This document shows, piece after piece, positions 17,690 through 25,715 of a DNA stretch of 64,000 bases (positions are counted from its first letter, which is position 1; every line of letters begins with the position of its first letter). The DNA comes from Cyclobacteriaceae bacterium (GTDB lineage: Bacteria; Bacteroidota; Bacteroidia; Cytophagales; Cyclobacteriaceae). Position numbers and translations under genes: made by a program. Under the pieces are notes generated by a model, which did no database searches, had not been told where the DNA came from, and saw only the letters and a list, made by a program, of their open reading frames with translations. The stretch lies in contig JAEUUC010000013.1 in NCBI GenBank assembly GCA_016787665.1, positions 186,001 through 250,000 on the forward strand, given 5' to 3'.

Positions 17690-18838
17690 TTAATTATAGA
17701 TGATATACTTGGCCCGCTTTACCTTAAAGGCATCCAGTTCGCTTTTCCAGCTGGCGCGGATTTCATCGGCTGTTAATCCCTGGATGATCTGCTCTTTCAA
17801 CTTGGGTGTGCCGGCCAGCGTGGTGAAATAATCGGTAAAGAATTTTTCTTTCTCCGGAAAGTCGCGGTAGGCTTGTATGATCCACTCCAGATGAATATGG
17901 GTGTGTGGCTTTTCTTTTCGGAAGTCATACCCAAAGCAAACCTGATCCTGAAAAGGCGGCTTCTTGGCCATGCCGTCAATACTAATTGGGGTGAACTGAA
18001 ACGCCAGCTGGGTGAGAGCCGGGTGACCGACCATCTCAAAGGGGTTCTGTGTTCCGCGCCCGACACTGAGGGCCGTTCCTTCAAACAAACACGTAGTCGG
18101 GTAGAGGGCAATCGCATGATCGTTTGGCAAGTTGGGCGAGGGCCGCACGATCAGGGGGTACGGTTGGTCATGTTTCCAAAACTGAACCGTGATGACTTCC
18201 AGATCGCATTTCTTTCCCCCAGCCAGCCAGCCCTCTCCGTTAATCATGCGCGCCAGTTCACCCACGGTCATGCCGTGCACGATCGGTATCGGGTGCATGC
18301 CCACAAACGATTTGTGCTCCGGCAGCAGTACTGGCCCGTCAATGTAGTGCCCGTTGGGGTTGGGCCGGTCGAGCACGACCAGTTTTTTCTTGTTTTCGGC
18401 ACACGCTTCCATCATATAATGAAGGGAGCTGATGTACGTGAAGAAACGAGTGCCCACATCCTGTATATCGAAGATCACAACATCTACATCCGCTAACTGG
18501 GCAGCCGTTGGTTTCTTATTGCTTCCATAAAGCGATACAATCGGGATACCCGTTTTAGCATCTTTGCCATCGGAAATTTTTTCTCCGGCATCGGCTGTGC
18601 CACGAAAGCCATGCTCGGGGGCATAGATCTTTTTGATGTTGACGTTCATGCTCATCATCAAATCAACCAGGTGAGCGTAGCCAACCACCGAGGTCTGGTT
18701 TACCAGCAGCCCCACTCGTTTGTCGCGGGTTTGTTCCAGAATAAGGTCGAAGCGCTCGGCCCCCACTTTTACCACCGGCTGCGCGGCAGCCCAACCACCG
18801 GCCACCAATCCAACGATAAATAACCCAAGACGAATCAT
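17690..18838 (-). CDS. namZ: DUF1343 family exo-beta-N-acetylmuramidase (NamZ-like)
   Basis: About 382 residues with a signal peptide (LGLFIVGLVAGGWAAAQ). The DUF1343 landmarks are VGLLVNQTSVV, the catalytic-region motif APEHGFRGTADAGE (Glu75-His76), FDIQDVGTRFFTYI (about 123-136), and RPNPNGHYIDGP. Members from Bacillus subtilis and Tannerella forsythia release N-acetylmuramic acid from the non-reducing end of peptidoglycan fragments, so a role in wall turnover or MurNAc recycling is likely. The ATG at 18838 is used because it precedes the signal peptide; upstream in-frame codons overlap the divergent permease gene. Confidence 0.9.
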   Translation of the reverse strand: MIRLGLFIVGLVAGGWAAAQPVVKVGAERFDLILEQTRDKRVGLLVNQTSVVGYAHLVDLMMSMNVNIKKIYAPEHGFRGTADAGEKISDGKDAKTGIPIVSLYGSNKKPTAAQLADVDVVIFDIQDVGTRFFTYISSLHYMMEACAENKKKLVVLDRPNPNGHYIDGPVLLPEHKSFVGMHPIPIVHGMTVGELARMINGEGWLAGGKKCDLEVITVQFWKHDQPYPLIVRPSPNLPNDHAIALYPTTCLFEGTALSVGRGTQNPFEMVGHPALTQLAFQFTPISIDGMAKKPPFQDQVCFGYDFRKEKPHTHIHLEWIIQAYRDFPEKEKFFTDYFTTLAGTPKLKEQIIQGLTADEIRASWKSELDAFKVKRAKYIIYN

Positions 18839-18864
18839 TTTCTTTACTTTGTCAATTGAGGTAC

Positions 18865-18872
18865 CAAAATTA
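18865..18872 (-). promoter_or_regulatory. Probable -7 promoter box of namZ (TAATTTTG on - strand)
   Basis: An exact TAnnTTTG match 26 bases before the namZ start, inside the 43-base space between the divergent starts of namZ and the permease. The matching -33 would fall inside the permease coding sequence and is not obvious. Confidence 0.45.
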
Positions 18873-18881
18873 AGCCAAAGG

Positions 18882-20255
18882 TTGAACCTTTCGTATTTCA
18901 TTTCAAAGCGCATTCGTTCGGCCGCTCCCCACGGCTTTTCTTCGGCCATTCACCGCATTGCCGTTATGACCATTGCCCTGGGGCTGGCCGCAGCGTTGGT
19001 TTCGTTCCTCATCATGCTGGGTTTCCAAAAAACGGTAAAGGACAAAGTATTTGCCTTTAGTTCGCACCTGCTGGTGACTCGCTACACCCTAAGCAACGCC
19101 ACCGAAGAGCAACCGTTTGACTTCCGGATCACGTTGTTTCAAAAACCCGATACGTTTCCGTTTGTGACGCGTGTTCAGCCTTTTGCGCACAAGGCCGGCT
19201 TGATCAAAACGGATGATGACGTGCTGGGCATCATCTTCAAGGGCATCAGCGACCGGCCAACGGGAGATGGGCTTCGCCAAAGCCTCGTGGAAGGGCGGTT
19301 CATTGCTTTTCAGGATTCTGCGGTTTCACGTGAAGTTATGCTCAGTCGCGTCATTGCCGATAAGATCAAGGCCAAGGTAGGCGATGCCATCATCGTACAC
19401 TTCCTGCAAGATCCCCCGCGATCGCGAAGGCTCACCGTGGTGGGCATCTATGAAACCAACTTGTCTGATTATTTTGACAGCAAACACGTGATTGGTGATT
19501 TGAAACTGGTGCAGCAGCTCAACGGATGGCAACCTTTTGAAGCCGGTGGGCTGGAGGTGCGCACGGATTTGGAGTATTTCCCCGCTGGTTTGCTTCGCGA
19601 GGTCGATTACGAGGCCTACTGGCAATATCACGTTTCACTTATTGGTGAAGATCCCGAGCTTACGCCTCTGCAACGTCAGGTGGAGTATTGGCGTACCTGG
19701 TGGCGATACACGTTTGATTTTGATCGTGCTGCGCTGGACTATCAGGCAACGTTGATTGGACAATCGATGGACTTTGACCTGCGGCTGGAAACGGCCCGCG
19801 ACAAATACATTCAGGTGTTTGAGTGGCTGGGATTAATTGGCCGGCAGGTAAAGATCTTGTTGGTGATCATTCTGGTGGTAGTTTGTGTCAACATGATTTC
19901 GGTAGTGCTGATTCTGGTTATGGAACGCACACCCATGATTGGCATGCTCAAGGCGATGGGCGGCACAAATCGCCTGGTGCGGTCCGTGTTTATCTACAAT
20001 GGCGTGAGCCTGATTGTGAAAGGCCTGGCGTGGGGAAACGTCATTGGGCTTGGCATTTGTTATGTTCAAGATCGGTACCGCGTGCTGAAGCTGAACCCCC
20101 ATGACTATTACATGGACTACGTGCCGGTTGACTGGCATTGGCCAACGATACTAGCGCTGAACGCGCTCACGCTGGCCGTGGTTACGCTGGTGCTCCTGGT
20201 GCCCACCGCACTCATTTCGCGCATTCACCCGATTCGGGCGATTAAGTTCGACTAA
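18882..20255 (+). CDS. LolC/LolE-type FtsX-family ABC permease
   Basis: About 457 residues with four predicted membrane spans: one near 25-47 (VMTIALGLAAALVSFLIML) and three C-terminal ones starting near ILLVIILVVVCVNMISVVLI, with the large periplasmic MacB-PCD-like domain between them. The FtsX motif ERTPMIGMLKAMGGTN and the ending SRIHPIRAIKFD are typical. Such permeases move lipoproteins from the inner membrane (LolCDE) or expel substrates, powered by a separate ATPase, which is not nearby. The TTG at 18882 (MNLSYFISKRI) is chosen by homology to the family N-terminus. It converges on msrB with a 4-base overlap of the stops. Confidence 0.88.
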   Translation: MNLSYFISKRIRSAAPHGFSSAIHRIAVMTIALGLAAALVSFLIMLGFQKTVKDKVFAFSSHLLVTRYTLSNATEEQPFDFRITLFQKPDTFPFVTRVQPFAHKAGLIKTDDDVLGIIFKGISDRPTGDGLRQSLVEGRFIAFQDSAVSREVMLSRVIADKIKAKVGDAIIVHFLQDPPRSRRLTVVGIYETNLSDYFDSKHVIGDLKLVQQLNGWQPFEAGGLEVRTDLEYFPAGLLREVDYEAYWQYHVSLIGEDPELTPLQRQVEYWRTWWRYTFDFDRAALDYQATLIGQSMDFDLRLETARDKYIQVFEWLGLIGRQVKILLVIILVVVCVNMISVVLILVMERTPMIGMLKAMGGTNRLVRSVFIYNGVSLIVKGLAWGNVIGLGICYVQDRYRVLKLNPHDYYMDYVPVDWHWPTILALNALTLAVVTLVLLVPTALISRIHPIRAIKFD

Positions 20256-20695
20256 TCGGCTACAAGTCGTATAGAAGCCGAGTTGATACAATAGCGCAAG
20301 CCCGTGGGTTCGGGCCCATCGGGAAAAACGTGCCCCAAATGAGCATCGCAGACGAGACAACAGACCTCTACCCGAGTCATGCCAAAACTCCTGTCCTGAT
20401 GGTAGGCAATCACATTTTCTTCGACCGGCTGCGTAAAGCTGGGCCAGCCGGTTCCGCTTTCAAATTTCACGCGCGCGTCAAATAAGTGAGTGCCGCAGCA
20501 GCGGCAGGCATACAAACCGGGTTCGTGCGCTTCGCAATACTCGCCCGTGAAGGCGCGCTCAGTACCTTTTTTTCGGGTGATGTAGAATTCTTCCTCAGTA
20601 AGAAGAGCTTTCCATTCCGCCTCGGATTTTTCCACTCTCCGGGGTGGTGTAAGCGGGCGACTGGTGTATGCCATAACGTCTTTCCAGGTGATCAT
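20252..20695 (-). CDS. msrB: Peptide-methionine (R)-S-oxide reductase
   Basis: The 147-residue protein reduces the R form of methionine sulfoxide in proteins. The structural zinc pairs are visible as Cys64/Cys67 (ACRCCG) and Cys113/Cys116 (VCCLVCDAHLGHVF), with FESGTGWPSF and the catalytic Cys136 in LRYCINSAS. No signal peptide is seen, so it is cytoplasmic. The first in-frame ATG is used; a second at residue 8 (MAYTSRPLT) is equally possible. It overlaps the convergent permease stop by 4 bases. Confidence 0.96.
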   Translation of the reverse strand: MITWKDVMAYTSRPLTPPRRVEKSEAEWKALLTEEEFYITRKKGTERAFTGEYCEAHEPGLYACRCCGTHLFDARVKFESGTGWPSFTQPVEENVIAYHQDRSFGMTRVEVCCLVCDAHLGHVFPDGPEPTGLRYCINSASIRLVAD

Positions 20696-20748
20696 GGCTA
20701 TTTAAGTCAAAAAGGGCCCTTTCGGTTCAAAAAAAGTCATTTTTTCCC

Positions 20749-20776
20749 TGTAACATCCTTAGCTTTCCCACGTCTA
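20749..20776 (+). promoter_or_regulatory. Probable ECF-type promoter (TGTAAC-N16-CGTCTA)
   Basis: TGTAAC (20749-20754) and CGTCTA (20771-20776) are 16 bases apart, the layout of promoters recognised by extracytoplasmic-function sigma factors (GTAAC/GAAC -35 with CGTC or TCTA -10). The start codon of the ECF sigma gene follows 12 bases later, so the sigma factor may transcribe its own operon. A one-mismatch housekeeping box TAGCTTTC overlaps at 20760-20767. Confidence 0.6.
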
Positions 20777-20788
20777 GCCCCTGTACGG

Positions 20789-21301
20789 ATGGATTTCCAC
20801 ATGTTTGAAACCCGTGTTTTGCCCGCAAAAAACAAGCTTTTTCGCTTTGCCACCCGGTTGTTGGGTAGCCAGGAAGAAGCAAAAGACGTGGTGCAAGAGG
20901 CATTAATTAAAGTGTGGAATGGCCGCGAGCAGTTGAACGATGTGCAGAACCTGGAAGCCTGGTGCATGCGCATCGTCAAGAACTTGTCGCTCGATCGCCT
21001 CCGGAGTTCGCAGCGTAGGCCAGCCGATGGGCTGGACAGTCACGCGGATATCCGTCAGGAGTTGCTCACCCCGCACGAAACCACGGAGCTACAAGAAAGT
21101 ATGAAGCAGATTGAACAACTGATGAATGCCCTGCCTGATAAACAACGTCAGGTCATGCACCTGCGCGATATTGAGGGGTATAGCTACCAGGAGATCTGTG
21201 AGATTCTGGGGATTGACATGAGTCAGGTGAAAGTAAGTTTATTCCGCGCCCGCCAGGCCGTGCGCGACCAACTGATTAAAATGAATGCGTATGGACTCTA
21301 A
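20789..21301 (+). CDS. RNA polymerase ECF-type sigma factor
   Basis: About 170 residues. Region 2 is seen as LFRFATRLLGSQEEAKDVVQEALIKVW with the following NLEAWCMRIVKNLSLDRLR, and region 4 as LPDKQRQVMHLRDIEGYSYQEICEILG with VKVSLFRARQAV. This two-domain layout, with no region 1 or 3, defines ECF sigma factors, which redirect RNA polymerase in response to envelope signals. The start at 20789 (MDFHMF) fits the domain; 20801 is also possible. It overlaps the putative anti-sigma gene by 11 bases, as expected of a sigma/anti-sigma pair. Confidence 0.93.
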   Translation: MDFHMFETRVLPAKNKLFRFATRLLGSQEEAKDVVQEALIKVWNGREQLNDVQNLEAWCMRIVKNLSLDRLRSSQRRPADGLDSHADIRQELLTPHETTELQESMKQIEQLMNALPDKQRQVMHLRDIEGYSYQEICEILGIDMSQVKVSLFRARQAVRDQLIKMNAYGL

Positions 21302-21806
21302 ACACGTGGAGGCCTTACTGGAAAAGTACTGGAATGGTGACACATCACTGGAGGAAGAGGCTCAATTGCGCGCCTTTTTCGCTCAGGGCAATGTGCCGGC
21401 TTCGCTGCAATCGGCAGCAAGCCTGTTTCGGTACTTTCAGCAAGAGCAGCAAAAAAAATTAGCGCCATCGTTTGACGCGCGTGTAACAAAATCAATTCGC
21501 CAGCGTCAGGGAGGAAAGATTATTCGCATGGTGAATTTGGTTAATGTCGCCCGAATTGCAGCCGGAGTGCTGGTGATTGTGGCTGCCGGCTACCTGATTC
21601 GCCAGGAGGTGAGTAAGATGTACCCGGAAGATACCTACAGCGACCCCAAGGTGGCGTTTGAGGAAACGAAGAAAGCCCTGATGATGATTTCGAAAAGTTT
21701 CGGAAAGGCGCAGCAGGAAGCGGGTAAGATCAAGATGTTTAACGAAGCAGAAGAAAAAATTCAAAGCCCCAAGGCAGACGATACAGAACAGAAAGCAAGT
21801 ATTTAA
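21291..21806 (+). CDS. Putative membrane-anchored anti-sigma factor
   Basis: About 171 residues: a soluble N-terminal part (residues 1-80, with LLEKYWNGDTSLEEEAQLRAFF, a pattern common at the N-terminus of Bacteroidota anti-sigma proteins), one membrane span (about 83-102, ARIAAGVLVIVAAGYLI), and a polar C-terminal tail (about 103-171). No zinc-binding HxxxCxxC motif of the ZAS class is present. Its start lies inside the sigma gene, which supports the role, but direct sequence proof is lacking. The ATG at 21285 is an alternative start. Confidence 0.68.
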   Translation: MDSKHVEALLEKYWNGDTSLEEEAQLRAFFAQGNVPASLQSAASLFRYFQQEQQKKLAPSFDARVTKSIRQRQGGKIIRMVNLVNVARIAAGVLVIVAAGYLIRQEVSKMYPEDTYSDPKVAFEETKKALMMISKSFGKAQQEAGKIKMFNEAEEKIQSPKADDTEQKASI

Positions 21807-21834
21807 CACCAAGACAATCAAAATAAACACGGAT

Positions 21835-22377
21835 ATGAAAAAGATAGTAATCGGAATGATGTTGCTGGCCCTGTCGGTGGCCGCGCAGGCCCAGGGCGAT
21901 GCCATCGCCAAGTTTTTCAACAAGTATCAGAACGATGAGTCGTTCACCCAGGTAACGGTGAGCAGCAAAATGTTCAACCTGTTCACCAACATGGACGTTG
22001 AGAAGCCGGAGGATAAAGAGGTGCTGGACGCCATCAGCAAGCTTAAGGGATTGAAAGTGCTGGTAAAGGAGGAGGCGCGAAATGCCCGCGAGTTATACAA
22101 AGAAGCGTATTCCATGATTCCCGCAAATCAGTATGAAGAACTCATGTTTGTGCGCGACAAAGACAAGGACATGAAGTTTTACATTCGCGAAACCAGCCCC
22201 GGCAAAATCAGCGAGTTGGTCATGATTATGGGTGGAAATGAAGAATTTATGATCATGAGCATCTTTGGCGAGATTGATCTGAAACAAATCAGCAAGATTG
22301 GCCGTAAAATGGACATCGATGGGCTGGATAAGCTGGAAAAAATCGATGATGGCAAAAGCAAAAAGAATGACGAGTAA
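21835..22377 (+). CDS. DUF4252 family secreted protein 1
   Basis: The 180-residue protein has a signal peptide (MMLLALSVAAQAQ). The mature part matches DUF4252: FFNKYQNDESFTQVTVSSKMFNLFTN, KLKGLKVLVKEEARNARELYKEAY, and EELMFVRDKDKDMKFYIRET, ending in a charged tail. DUF4252 proteins are Bacteroidota-specific, of unknown function, and often lie beside ECF sigma factors. It is the first of three homologues in this operon, 28 bases after the anti-sigma gene. Confidence 0.85.
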   Translation: MKKIVIGMMLLALSVAAQAQGDAIAKFFNKYQNDESFTQVTVSSKMFNLFTNMDVEKPEDKEVLDAISKLKGLKVLVKEEARNARELYKEAYSMIPANQYEELMFVRDKDKDMKFYIRETSPGKISELVMIMGGNEEFMIMSIFGEIDLKQISKIGRKMDIDGLDKLEKIDDGKSKKNDE

Positions 22378-22397
22378 TTCATAGATCAGGTTAAATA

Positions 22398-22425
22398 CCG
22401 GGCCGCCCCGTAAGGGGCGGCCCGG
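22398..22425. other. Strong intercistronic hairpin
   Basis: CCGGGCCGCCCC and GGGGCGGCCCGG form a perfect 12-bp stem around a GTAA loop in the space between the first and second DUF4252 genes. No T-run follows (CTTATTGA), so it is not a standard terminator; it may reduce read-through, mark a processing site or protect mRNA ends. Confidence 0.8.
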
Positions 22426-22449
22426 CTTATTGACCGCCAAAAATTTATT

Positions 22450-22947
22450 ATGCCCATGAAAAAATTGATTTTCCTCTTCCTAGCCGTTTCTTTCAGCGTG
22501 GCGTCACAAGCGCAAAGCGATTCGTACCAGGCTCTCCGAAACCATTTCATCGACAAGCCTGATGTACACGCGTTCAGCATGAGCGGCCTGCTTTGCCGTA
22601 TGGCCGTTGGTTTTATGGCGCCCGAGGAAAGTGTTCTCCGTCAGGCCATGCGCGATATCAAACACATTCGCTTTATGGTTATCCCGAAAGAGGAATTTTC
22701 CCGCCAACAACTCAGCGTGAAAGGATTCCGCCAGGTCTTGCAGAAAGATGGTTTTGAAATGCTCGCGCACGTGCGTGACAATGGCGATGATGTGAGCTTC
22801 CTGCTGCGGGAAGAAGGGAAAGATAAAAAGAAGCGCTACTTTGTGTTGATTGAGGAAAGTGATGAGGTGGTGGCGATCGAGATGAAGGGTTATATTGATC
22901 CTGAAATTTTTAAAGACGAGAAGAACAAACTTGCGTTGAACTATTAA
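22450..22947 (+). CDS. DUF4252 family secreted protein 2
   Basis: The 165-residue protein starts with a signal peptide (KLIFLFLAVSFSVASQAQ). It shares with the previous gene the order of a helix near the N-terminus (HAFSMSGLLCRMAVGFM), a strand (IKHIRFMVIPKE), and GFEMLAHVRDNGDDVSFLLRE. It is more diverged than the third copy and carries the basic stretch GKDKKKRYF. A strong hairpin lies 24 bases upstream. The role is unknown; sigma/anti-sigma linkage points to envelope stress. An in-frame ATG at 22456 (MKKLIF) is an alternative start. Confidence 0.8.
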   Translation: MPMKKLIFLFLAVSFSVASQAQSDSYQALRNHFIDKPDVHAFSMSGLLCRMAVGFMAPEESVLRQAMRDIKHIRFMVIPKEEFSRQQLSVKGFRQVLQKDGFEMLAHVRDNGDDVSFLLREEGKDKKKRYFVLIEESDEVVAIEMKGYIDPEIFKDEKNKLALNY

Positions 22948-23498
22948 TGAGACGCTTCCTGCCCATAACTTTCCTTCTGGCCTTGCCATGGATTGCGGTT
23001 GCTCAAACGAAAACGACCCAATCGCTGAGCGAGCGATATGAGGATTCCAAAGCTGCTTTTTTCTACAAGAATACGCTGCGGATGATCAATCAGACGGAGG
23101 ACAAAGAGTTTGATGAGCTAATCGATGGAATTGAAAAGGCGAAACTGGTCATCATTGACAAGTCCCAAAATTTTAAAGAAGGGGACTACAAGACGATCAC
23201 CACCGACTATATGAAAGAGTCGTTTGAGCCGGCTATGACCAGTCGTTCGCAGGGCCGTAGCTTTGATGTGTATGTGAAGGAGTCAGGGGGCAAGACCAAG
23301 GGTATTGTTGTACTGGTTAACGATTCGTCAACCTTGTACGTACTGGATATTGTGGGTTCCCTGGCATTGGGCAAAGTGGTGGGTGCGTTTGATAAACTCA
23401 ACGAGACCAGCGATGTTGCCAAAATGATAACCGACTTCAAAGGCCGCAATGAAAAAAAGAACAAGCGCAAAGAGGATGAAGAGGGCGATGATCATTAA
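22947..23498 (+). CDS. DUF4252 family secreted protein 3
   Basis: The 183-residue protein has a signal peptide (ITFLLALPWIAVAQ) and a DUF4252-like body (AFFYKNTLRMINQTEDKEFDELIDGIEKAKLVIID, with FDVYVKESGGKTKGIVVLVND), then a highly charged C-terminal tail of Lys and acidic residues (about 165-183). The start overlaps the previous stop (TAATG), which indicates translational coupling. The family relation to the two upstream proteins is by pattern, not by close identity. Confidence 0.78.
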   Translation: MRRFLPITFLLALPWIAVAQTKTTQSLSERYEDSKAAFFYKNTLRMINQTEDKEFDELIDGIEKAKLVIIDKSQNFKEGDYKTITTDYMKESFEPAMTSRSQGRSFDVYVKESGGKTKGIVVLVNDSSTLYVLDIVGSLALGKVVGAFDKLNETSDVAKMITDFKGRNEKKNKRKEDEEGDDH

Positions 23499-23504
23499 CC
23501 CCGC

Positions 23505-24416
23505 ATGAACGTGGAAACAGTTCTTTCCATTCAGGGCCTGACCAAACACTTTGGTAAGCTCTGCGCGGTCAATCAGCTGAATCTGGAAGTAAAGCGCGGA
23601 CAGGTTTTTGGTATGCTGGGCCCCAATGGCAGCGGCAAGACCACTACCCTCGGCATGTTGATGGGCGTTACTAATCCGACCAGTGGAAGTTTTACCTGGT
23701 TTGGTCAAACCCCCACGCACCTGATGCGTCAAAAGATTGGGGCCGTGCTTGAGCACCCCATCTTTTATCCCTACCTCACGGGCCAGCAGAATCTGGAACT
23801 CAATGCCATGATCAAAGGGGCCACCGCTCAGCAAATTGATCGGGTATTAGATGTGGTGGAATTGCTGCCCCGCAGGCACGATAAATATCGGACCTATTCA
23901 CTAGGTATGAAACAACGGCTTGCCATTGCCTCGGCCTTGCTGAACGATCCTATTGTCCTGATTCTTGATGAGCCCACAAATGGCCTTGACCCTATGGGTA
24001 TTGCCGAGATTCGCGAGTTGATCAAAAAGATTGCGGCAGACGGTAAGACCATTATTCTGGCCAGTCACCTGCTGGACGAGGTTCAAAAAGTATGTACGCA
24101 CTTTGCTGTGCTGAAGCGCGGGAACCTCATGCATGTAGGTCCGGTGGATGACGTAGGAAAAGGAGAGGAGACGGTGGAGGTTGCCGCCTACCACGATGAT
24201 GTGGCAGACGTGCTGCGCAAGTTTCCCGGTACGGCCGGCATAAAACGGGAGAACCAACATTATCTCGTAACGCTGCACGATGGGTTTCACAGCGCGGAGA
24301 TTAACCGCTACCTGTTTGAGCACGGTATTGTGGCCGCCCATTTGCAAACGAAAAAGAAAAGTCTCGAAAAACAGTTTCTGGAAATATTGGCCGAGAACAG
24401 CGAACCAATCCACTGA
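23505..24416 (+). CDS. ABC transporter ATP-binding protein
   Basis: The 303-residue protein is a CcmA-type ATPase: Walker A GPNGSGKTTT (39-48), a signature YSLGMKQRLAIAS, Walker B VLILDEPTNGLDP, and the H-loop ILASHLLDEV. A C-terminal domain of about 80 residues (from ETVEVAAYHDD) is usual for multidrug, lantibiotic or bacitracin-type exporters. It lies 6 bases after the third DUF4252 gene and overlaps the permease start by one base, so it belongs to the same operon. The substrate is unknown. Confidence 0.93.
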   Translation: MNVETVLSIQGLTKHFGKLCAVNQLNLEVKRGQVFGMLGPNGSGKTTTLGMLMGVTNPTSGSFTWFGQTPTHLMRQKIGAVLEHPIFYPYLTGQQNLELNAMIKGATAQQIDRVLDVVELLPRRHDKYRTYSLGMKQRLAIASALLNDPIVLILDEPTNGLDPMGIAEIRELIKKIAADGKTIILASHLLDEVQKVCTHFAVLKRGNLMHVGPVDDVGKGEETVEVAAYHDDVADVLRKFPGTAGIKRENQHYLVTLHDGFHSAEINRYLFEHGIVAAHLQTKKKSLEKQFLEILAENSEPIH

Positions 24417-25225
24417 TGAGCACGCTTTATTTGTTAAAGATTGACCTGAAGAAGATGCGGCACTACCGCACTTTCTGGATTATCTGCGGCCTTTACTTTT
24501 TTATGCTCGTGACGGCCACGGCCAGCGGAATGGAGTTCCTCAAATGGCTGGCGCGCACCATTGAGGGGTTCGGACAGAACATCAACATCAACCGGATTCC
24601 CCTTTACCACTTCCCCGACATCTGGCAGAACTTGGCGTGGAGTAGCGGACTGCTGAAAATGGGCATTGCCATTATGGTGGTGGTGTCGGTGACAAACGAG
24701 TACACGTACCGCACCTTGCGCCAAAACATTATTGATGGCCTTAGTCGTGAGCAGTTTCTGATGTCGAAGGTGTTGACCAACGTATTGTTAAGTTTAACCA
24801 GTATGATACTGGTTTTTCTGATCGCGGTGGTAACCGGTCTCATCTATTCTCCTCAATTCGATTATCCTTACGGGTTTACGGGTGTGGGATTTTATCCCGC
24901 CTATTGCCTGGAAGTATTTGCCTTTCTGTCGTTTGCCTTGATGCTGGGTATGCTCGTACAACGCTCCGGATTGACCATCATCTTGCTGTTGAACTCTTAT
25001 CTCATCGAGTTAATCATTAAAGAGAATATTGATGAATACGTGCCCCAAGTCATCAAGTTTTTTCCGTTGGAGTCCATCATGAATCTGGTGCCGCTTCCTT
25101 TCGCCCGGTACGCATTTCAGGAAATCCGGGATTATGTAACGTGGGAATCAGTCTTGATTGCTCTCGCATGGGCCGCGTTGTTCAATTATTTCGCCTACCT
25201 CAAGTTGAAAAAATCAGACATCTGA
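24416..25225 (+). CDS. ABC-2 type transporter permease
   Basis: The 269-residue protein has six hydrophobic segments (about 20-40, 80-100, 125-148, 160-180, 185-200, 240-262) and the ABC-2 pattern SVTNEYTYRTLRQNIIDGLSREQFLMSK, in which the cytoplasmic coupling helix follows the second span. It pairs with the ATPase encoded upstream (TGATG overlap). It closes the operon that begins with the ECF sigma factor, so export could be part of the sigma response. The substrate cannot be inferred. Confidence 0.88.
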   Translation: MSTLYLLKIDLKKMRHYRTFWIICGLYFFMLVTATASGMEFLKWLARTIEGFGQNININRIPLYHFPDIWQNLAWSSGLLKMGIAIMVVVSVTNEYTYRTLRQNIIDGLSREQFLMSKVLTNVLLSLTSMILVFLIAVVTGLIYSPQFDYPYGFTGVGFYPAYCLEVFAFLSFALMLGMLVQRSGLTIILLLNSYLIELIIKENIDEYVPQVIKFFPLESIMNLVPLPFARYAFQEIRDYVTWESVLIALAWAALFNYFAYLKLKKSDI

Positions 25226-25331
25226 AGGCGTTGCCAAATTGGCGCAGTCGAATGCGTTCAGGCTGACGCATTGGCACGGGATCAAAATCGGTATCATCCT
25301 TGTTACATCACTCAGTGAAGGAGAACAAGTG

Positions 25332-25715
25332 ATGAGAAAGCCAATTATAAATGCCGAATTGCTGACTTCCATTGACGTACTCAATACGCTGAATGGCGGT
25401 CATGTTGAAGCGCGCGTACAACTTCAGCAAAAGCCGGAGTGGCGTGAAATTCGCGTGTGCGTACCGGGTATCGACCGCGATCAGATTAAGGTAGAGATTC
25501 ACAATAACTTCCTGATGGTATTTTTTACCCATCAGTTGCAGCTTGCAGCTCAGCGCATCGAAGTGCCCCGGGTAGTGTACAACAAAGTTATTCCGTACTT
25601 CATCGATGCTGACCGGATTGAGGCTGCGTTCGAGGGACAGCAACTGGTCGTGCGCCTGCCGTTTAACGAGTTTTCGAACGGCTATCATCGAAATATTCCC
25701 ACCTCCGAAGGGTAA
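25332..25715 (+). CDS. Small Hsp20/alpha-crystallin-like protein (divergent)
   Basis: About 127 residues. The segment EIRVCVPGIDRDQIKVEIHNNFLMVFF followed by RIEVPRVVYNKVIPYFIDADRIEAAFEGQQLVVRLP reproduces the beta-strand pattern of the alpha-crystallin domain (VxVxVPGxxxxxIxVxxxxxxLxV ... Ixaxxxxgxlxvxlp). The usual A-x-x-x-n-G-V-L signature is altered to FEGQQLVVRLP, so this is a diverged holdase or a protein with the same fold. The ATG at 25332 is preferred; upstream in-frame codons from 25239 encode a non-conserved stretch. Confidence 0.65.
   Translation: MRKPIINAELLTSIDVLNTLNGGHVEARVQLQQKPEWREIRVCVPGIDRDQIKVEIHNNFLMVFFTHQLQLAAQRIEVPRVVYNKVIPYFIDADRIEAAFEGQQLVVRLPFNEFSNGYHRNIPTSEG

Noticed and set aside
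18720..18881. Upstream extension of the permease gene over the namZ 5' end
   Set aside because: The extra residues (SRVCSRIRSKRSAP and so on) are not permease-like and are antisense to the namZ signal peptide; the TTG at 18882 begins the family N-terminus.
20486..20788. N-terminal extension of the ECF sigma gene
   Set aside because: It is antisense to msrB and lies before the probable promoter; the sigma domain starts at about 20789.
25239..25331. Upstream extension of the Hsp20-like gene
   Set aside because: The sequence between the ABC permease stop and 25332 is not conserved-looking and contains no signal peptide.
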